A DNA stretch of 10,031 nt from Promethearchaeota archaeon (GTDB lineage Archaea; Asgardarchaeota; Lokiarchaeia; Sigynarchaeales; MK-D1). Below are positions 6,696-10,031 of this stretch, one piece after another. The number at the start of each line of letters is the position of its first letter. Position 1 is the stretch's first letter. The DNA is taken from NCBI GenBank assembly GCA_016839385.1, contig JAEOUK010000217.1, positions 1-10,031 of the forward strand, read 5' to 3'. The notes beneath the pieces were generated by a model, which had not been told where the DNA came from, did not search any database, and saw only the letters and a list, made by a program, of their open reading frames with translations. Made by a program: the position numbers and the translations under genes.

Positions 6696-7546
6696 TTTTT
6701 ACCCATTTGCTTTCTTGCTTTTGCTAAATCTCCATCAATGAAAGCAAATACTAATCTGGGAGCTAATCGCTTAATCCACCAATATAACTTTACATCTCCT
6801 TTCATGATATTGAATTTCTTCTTAATAATCCCCTCAACAAAAAATTTAGCCACTTCTTCAGGTTGCAGTAATTTGGCATTTCCTGAAATCACTGCACATT
6901 CTTGAGGCTTCGTACTATTTTCGATTTTCAGACCAGGTGTATCAGTATCTGGAGGATAGAGAACTGAGATTTTGATGTTGTATGGTTTCAATTCATTCCG
7001 AAGACATTCCGCTAGTCCCACTAAAGCGAATTTCGATGGTGAATATGAAGCAAATCCCATTATCCCCATGTAACCTAAAGTAGATGAAACAAATGCAATT
7101 TGACCTTTTTTTTCTTTCATCATGTGTGGTAGTACAATTAAGGTTGGTACTAATTGTCCATAGTAATTCGTCTCAAAATTCTGTTTGAAGTCCGCTAGAG
7201 TGATTTTCTCTACATATTGTGAATAAGCATATCCTACTACATTGATAAGAAAGTCCGGAATTCCATTTTTGGAAATATTATTCTCCAATAGCGGTCTTAG
7301 CTTATCATTATCAGAACAATCACAAGAAAGAATTTCTATCTTTTGTTCTTTCAATGTTAATAATTCTGAACATTCTTTTTTAGTATCTTCTAATGCATTC
7401 AAACTTCTAGCGATGATTAAAAGATTAGCTCCAAGTCTAGCCATTAATTTCGCAGTTTCTTTTCCAATACCTTTAGATCCGCCACAAATAATTGCAGATT
7501 TTCCTTTTAACACTTTTTTTTCAATCAATCTTTCTATATTTCCCAT
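6692..7546 (-). CDS. Short-chain dehydrogenase resembling 3-ketodihydrosphingosine reductase (KDSR/TSC10)
   Basis: This 284-residue NAD(P)-dependent Rossmann oxidoreductase has the cofactor loop CGGSKGIG at 21-28. R47 after the second strand suggests NADPH. NVVG at 102-105 stands in place of the usual NNAG. The active site has S155, Y168 and K172 (YSPSK) with the standard 13-residue Ser-Tyr spacing. Beyond the generic fold, the segment ASYSPSKFALVGLAECLRNE, then LKPYNIKISVLYPPDTDTPG (187-205) and EN-x-TKPQE, matches the family that includes eukaryotic KDSR, which reduces 3-ketodihydrosphinganine to dihydrosphingosine. The hydrophobic stretch near 255-270 may touch the membrane. The ATG lies one base after the stop of the membrane-protein gene, with AGGAG nine bases upstream, so the two are coupled. 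The SDR class is certain and the KDSR-like subfamily likely. The real substrate in an archaeon is unknown, since ether-lipid archaea are not expected to make sphingoid bases. Confidence 0.88.
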   Translation of the reverse strand: MGNIERLIEKKVLKGKSAIICGGSKGIGKETAKLMARLGANLLIIARSLNALEDTKKECSELLTLKEQKIEILSCDCSDNDKLRPLLENNISKNGIPDFLINVVGYAYSQYVEKITLADFKQNFETNYYGQLVPTLIVLPHMMKEKKGQIAFVSSTLGYMGIMGFASYSPSKFALVGLAECLRNELKPYNIKISVLYPPDTDTPGLKIENSTKPQECAVISGNAKLLQPEEVAKFFVEGIIKKKFNIMKGDVKLYWWIKRLAPRLVFAFIDGDLAKARKQMGKN

Positions 7547-7547
7547 T

Positions 7548-7970
7548 TTAGTTGACTCCTAAATATTGAGCAGCTCCGATAATAAATACCGGACCTAAAA
7601 CAATGCATGCCAAATTGATAAAAATATTCAGAATTGCATCCCATATATTAGATGTATATTGCTTATTTTGCAAATTAAACGAAATATCTACTAAACCGAG
7701 AAATATTAGCCCCCCTGAAACAGCGATTGTTAAAACATACCCATAAAATCCATGTGTCATAACTCCAATAGCAGAAACTATTAAACCAGGTGCCAACCAA
7801 ACCAAATCTGGGATTGGGAACGATCTTTCATATGCAAAATATTCCTTACTTCTTTGTGTATTTTTATTTTCTACTAAAAAAAAATAAATCCAAAATCCAA
7901 CTAGCCCAATTGCAAAAATTATTTCCAATGATGCAAGCACTACTCTTGAAATGGCCATAAACCATAACAC
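7548..7970 (-). CDS. Small four-helix membrane protein, function unknown
   Basis: This is a 140-residue hydrophobic protein with four predicted membrane helices (about residues 8-32, 55-77, 78-99 and 112-136) and one polar loop (33-53, KNTQRSKEYFAYERSF). I see no cysteine pair, charged in-membrane motif or family signature. The start is uncertain. The longest form begins with GTG at 7970, and an ATG at 7958 gives 136 residues; neither has a convincing Shine-Dalgarno. It follows the AIR-synthase-like gene after about 32 bases and is coupled to the dehydrogenase (one base between stop and start). It may therefore work with that enzyme at the membrane, for instance as an anchor or in lipid handling; this is inference from context only. 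Confidence 0.75.
   Translation of the reverse strand: MLWFMAISRVVLASLEIIFAIGLVGFWIYFFLVENKNTQRSKEYFAYERSFPIPDLVWLAPGLIVSAIGVMTHGFYGYVLTIAVSGGLIFLGLVDISFNLQNKQYTSNIWDAILNIFINLACIVLGPVFIIGAAQYLGVN
7556..7560 (-). promoter_or_regulatory. Shine-Dalgarno AGGAG of the KDSR-like gene
   Basis: AGGAG on the minus strand lies nine bases upstream of the ATG at 7546 and inside the last codons of the membrane-protein gene. It fixes the start and supports translational coupling. Confidence 0.75.
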
Positions 7971-7981
7971 GGTCAGCTGAA

Positions 7982-7991
7982 GAAAAAAACC
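7982..7991 (-). terminator. Oligo-T run between the AIR-synthase-like and membrane-protein genes
   Basis: On the minus strand, GGTTTTTTTC (T7) follows the AIR-synthase-like stop by about 11 bases. It could cause partial termination that separates the RNA-maturation part of the operon from the membrane/dehydrogenase part. There is no hairpin and the call is weak. Confidence 0.25.
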
Positions 7992-8002
7992 TTTCGACTT
8001 AA

Positions 8003-9094
8003 TTATCTTTCATTAAAAATTTTAGCGATTTCATCTCTTTCACTAAACTTCATAGAACTTATTTTTCCATTCTTAGAAATTTCATAAGCTTTATTATCTG
8101 TGAGATTTCCAATTCTACGGCAAGAAATATTATTTTTATTAAGTAATTGGATTAGTTTACTGCTATCCTCATTATTAATGACTATTAATAAAGAACCTGA
8201 AGAGATAGTTTGTAAAGGATTGAGTCCAAAAAGGCTACATAATTTTTCTCCAATAGGAAGGATGGGTAATTTTTCATAATTTACTAAAAATCCACATTTA
8301 CTCGCTCTAGCAAGCTCTACTAATCCCATTGCTATACCTCCTTCAGTTGGATCATGCATTGCATGAATATTGAAATTTTGGGCTGCTAATAATGCCTCTT
8401 TAATCACACTGATACCCGGATTAAAAAGCAATTGCTTGGCTTTTTGGATTTTATCTTCGGGTATTCCAAATTTTAAAAGCTGCATTTCTTTTTCTCTAGC
8501 AATGATTGAAGTTCCCTCTAATGGAATACCTTTTGTTAGAATAATCGCATCTCCAGGTTTTCCACCATTGGATTGCACATAATGTTCTTTTTCAACTTCA
8601 CCGAGCATTGAACCAACAACGATAGGTCTGGTCAAATCATATGTGACTTCCGTATGACCCCCAATTAGGAGAACCCCAATATTCAAACAAGCTTTTTGAA
8701 TATCTACACAAATCTTTTTCGCCATTTTTTGAGTAGCTACTCCTGCTGGTAATAGAATTGTGGCTTGAAACCATTTGGGAGTAGCCCCCATGGATGCAAT
8801 ATCATTTGCATTTACATTAACTACATAATACCCAATTTCTTCAGTCGCAAAAGTTATAGGATCAGTTTTCGCCACTAAATATTTGTTGGTGTCCTCCATT
8901 TGCAGAACTGATGCATCTTCTCCTATAGCAAATCCTAGTTTAACTCTTTTTTTGGAATTTTCATAGTTCTGCTGAAATTTGGAAAGTTCAAGGGTACTGA
9001 GTATTTCCGGGGAATTGTAATGATCAAAAATTTCTTGCAGAATTCTCAAATCTAATTTTCCCGTAGGTAAGATTTCTTTTTTATTAGATGTCAT
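8003..9094 (-). CDS. AIR synthase-related protein (PurM/HypE/SelD superfamily)
   Basis: This 363-residue protein belongs to the ATP-dependent PurM-like superfamily. The N-terminal domain has GEDASVL (58-64), KTDPI (76-80), NANDIASMGA (95-104) and the metal/phosphate-binding GGHTEVT (145-151). The C-terminal domain has GD-x-IILTK (181-188), PLEGTSII (191-198), HDPTEGG (247-253) and ISSGSLLI (297-304). This pattern fits the archaeal HypE-like AIR-synthase-related group. It lacks the C-terminal Pro-Arg-x-Cys that HypE carbamoylates (the chain ends KIFNER), so it is not a hydrogenase maturation HypE. It also lacks the Cys/Sec active site of SelD. I chose the ATG at 9094, one base after the Nep1 stop, with GGGA upstream; a TTG at 9118 would add eight residues overlapping Nep1. 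The substrate is unknown; RNA-modification context is suggested by its neighbours. Confidence 0.88.
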   Translation of the reverse strand: MTSNKKEILPTGKLDLRILQEIFDHYNSPEILSTLELSKFQQNYENSKKRVKLGFAIGEDASVLQMEDTNKYLVAKTDPITFATEEIGYYVVNVNANDIASMGATPKWFQATILLPAGVATQKMAKKICVDIQKACLNIGVLLIGGHTEVTYDLTRPIVVGSMLGEVEKEHYVQSNGGKPGDAIILTKGIPLEGTSIIAREKEMQLLKFGIPEDKIQKAKQLLFNPGISVIKEALLAAQNFNIHAMHDPTEGGIAMGLVELARASKCGFLVNYEKLPILPIGEKLCSLFGLNPLQTISSGSLLIVINNEDSSKLIQLLNKNNISCRRIGNLTDNKAYEISKNGKISSMKFSERDEIAKIFNER

Positions 9095-9095
9095 G

Positions 9096-9818
9096 TTAAA
9101 TCCCAATTGCTTGTTCAAAATTAATAATTATATGATTGATTACTGTGTTAGTTTCTAACCCTTCGGGATAAATTGAGATATCTTCTGCTTTAATATCCAT
9201 AATTTGTTGAGAATAACCGCCAGATTGGAATCCTCCTACAATGCATAGTACATTTTGACTAGAATTCCCACCAATGCCATCAAAAAGTTCTTTTAGATTA
9301 GAAAGTCGACCTTGTGATGTAAATCTCAGAATTCGATCAGGATTAATTTTTTTAACCAAACCTTGGATCGGTAATCGAATATTGGTTATAAGAGTATTTC
9401 CTTTGTCGTTTAATTCTTCAGGCTCATTTTCTGCTCTTGGATTTTGCTTACCAGGTGTTATTTTTTTTTCAATAAGTAACTTGTAGACTAATCCTTTGTA
9501 CCGAATATAATCTTTGGGTGGTCGCATAATGGGATTAATTTCATAAATCTCATTCCCATATGTATGAAAATACACTCTTAACTGATTTTTTTTGCATAAA
9601 ATACTGGTTAAACATGAGATCAAATATTGATGCAAAATATCTGGTCTTCCTCGTTTTGAACTATCTTTAAGATTTTTCATAAATGAATGATGTAACGCTA
9701 TATCTAGAATTCTTCCCGGATTTCCATATTTTTTCGCATTGCTTAGTACACTAGAATGACCCCGATATTTGCCCGGAACGATTTCTAGCGCCGTTTCGAC
9801 TAATAATAGATGTAACAT
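9096..9818 (-). CDS. nep1: rRNA small-subunit pseudouridine N1-methyltransferase Nep1 (Emg1)
   Basis: Nep1 is a dimeric SPOUT-class methyltransferase that uses S-adenosylmethionine to methylate N1 of a pseudouridine in the small-subunit rRNA. It also assists 30S/40S assembly. The 240-residue length fits archaeal members. Family landmarks in order are LHLLLVETALEIVP (2-15), LDIALHHSFMKNL (38-50), the RNA-binding RGRPDILH (56-63), VYFHTYG (82-88), RPPKDYIRYKGLVYKLL (99-115), and the knot that holds the cofactor, IVGGFQSGGYS (193-203) and SIYPEGLETNTV (215-226). The start at ATG 9818 begins directly at the first strand. It lies 7 bases downstream of the Rnp4 stop, with GAGGG before it inside the Rnp4 end. 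The gene is intact and lies in an operon with an RNase P subunit, consistent with a ribosome/tRNA maturation unit. Confidence 0.95.
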   Translation of the reverse strand: MLHLLLVETALEIVPGKYRGHSSVLSNAKKYGNPGRILDIALHHSFMKNLKDSSKRGRPDILHQYLISCLTSILCKKNQLRVYFHTYGNEIYEINPIMRPPKDYIRYKGLVYKLLIEKKITPGKQNPRAENEPEELNDKGNTLITNIRLPIQGLVKKINPDRILRFTSQGRLSNLKELFDGIGGNSSQNVLCIVGGFQSGGYSQQIMDIKAEDISIYPEGLETNTVINHIIINFEQAIGI

Positions 9819-9825
9819 GAGTTTT

Positions 9826-10031
9826 TCATCCCTCAGTGGATTTCTTTTGTTTAAAATAAATATGAACCATATGATTACAATTCAGGCAGGTAGAAACATA
9901 TCTACTCCCTCGCTTTTTTCGTGATTGGATTCGATGACGGCTGGAAATACCTGGAATCAACAATTTTTTGCATTTATGACATATTAATCTCTTGTATTGG
10001 GGTGGAATTTTCACTTTTGACGACATTGAGT
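9826..10031 (-). CDS. rnp4: Ribonuclease P protein component 4 (Rnp4/Rpp21), 5' end outside window
   Basis: Rnp4 is the archaeal homologue of human Rpp21. It pairs with Rnp1 to support the RNase P RNA in cutting the 5' leader of pre-tRNAs. The visible part contains the C-terminal zinc ribbon. From the ATG at 10026, C16-x2-C19 (CHKC), the LLIPGISSRHR loop that follows it in this family, a very basic stretch (RKKRGSRY) and C47-x2-C50 (CLNC) supply four zinc ligands. Counted from that ATG the protein is 66 residues, but Rnp4 proteins are longer and have an N-terminal helical domain that binds Rnp1. The frame is open to the window edge, so the true start is probably beyond base 10031 and the ATG is internal. 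It is the first visible gene of the minus-strand operon. Confidence 0.85.
   Translation of the reverse strand, partial: SMSSKVKIPPQYKRLICHKCKKLLIPGISSRHRIQSRKKRGSRYVSTCLNCNHMVHIYFKQKKSTEG

Noticed and set aside
7242..7562. Plus-strand open frame of 106 codons
   Set aside because: It is the antisense shadow of the KDSR-like gene, whose motifs are unambiguous; the plus-strand translation shows no family features.
8003..9118. Calling the AIR-synthase-like gene hypE, or starting it at TTG 9118
   Set aside because: The C-terminal Pro-Arg-x-Cys of HypE is absent. The ATG at 9094 gives the same one-base gene junction as seen further down the operon.
9274..9486. Plus-strand open frame of 70 codons inside Nep1
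   Set aside because: It is an antisense shadow with no start context or recognisable protein features.
9826..10026. Rnp4 as a genuinely short, N-terminally truncated 66-residue protein
   Set aside because: The reading frame stays open to the window edge, so the missing N-terminal helices are probably encoded outside the window.

Overview
The window looks archaeal, and most probably comes from an Asgard (Lokiarchaeia-like) genome. The archaeal call rests on an archaeal-type RNase P Rnp4/Rpp21 zinc ribbon, a Nep1/Emg1 rRNA methyltransferase, an archaeal-type RNase Z, an AIR-synthase-like protein and a diglycine-ending ubiquitin-like protein. The Asgard call is an inference. It rests on the AT-rich DNA (by eye about one third G+C), a long pure coiled-coil protein, an alpha-SNAP-like TPR protein, and a short-chain dehydrogenase that resembles eukaryotic 3-ketodihydrosphingosine reductase. 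No mobile element, CRISPR array, tRNA or rRNA was seen.

Layout. Bases 1-2438 (+) hold the 3' part of an ABC exporter ATPase with an unusual C-terminal zinc ribbon, followed after a good Shine-Dalgarno by its two-domain FtsX/MacB-type permease with a sequon-rich ectodomain. Bases 2444-3496 (-) encode a 350-residue coiled-coil protein convergent with the permease. A roughly 90-base divergent spacer leads to RNase Z (3587-4573, +), then a 74-residue beta-grasp protein ending in GG (4676-4900, +). Bases 5037-6695 (+) are one long TPR reading frame cut by a single in-frame TAA at 5226-5228.

Bases 10031 down to 6692 (-) are one compact operon: Rnp4 (5' end outside the window), Nep1, the AIR-synthase-like protein, a four-helix membrane protein and the KDSR-like dehydrogenase. 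Two of its junctions have one base between stop and start, which suggests translational coupling. The operon ends by sharing a TTAA stop with the TPR gene.

How the genes fit together. RNase P (5' tRNA end), RNase Z (3' tRNA end), Nep1 (small-subunit rRNA) and possibly the Urm1/SAMP-like protein (tRNA thiolation or protein tagging) give an RNA-maturation theme. The exporter, the membrane protein and the KDSR-like enzyme are envelope or lipid themed. The unusual points are the KDSR-like enzyme in a translation operon, the stop-interrupted TPR gene, the zinc-ribbon ABC ATPase, and a 26-residue motif repeated three times in the coiled-coil protein.
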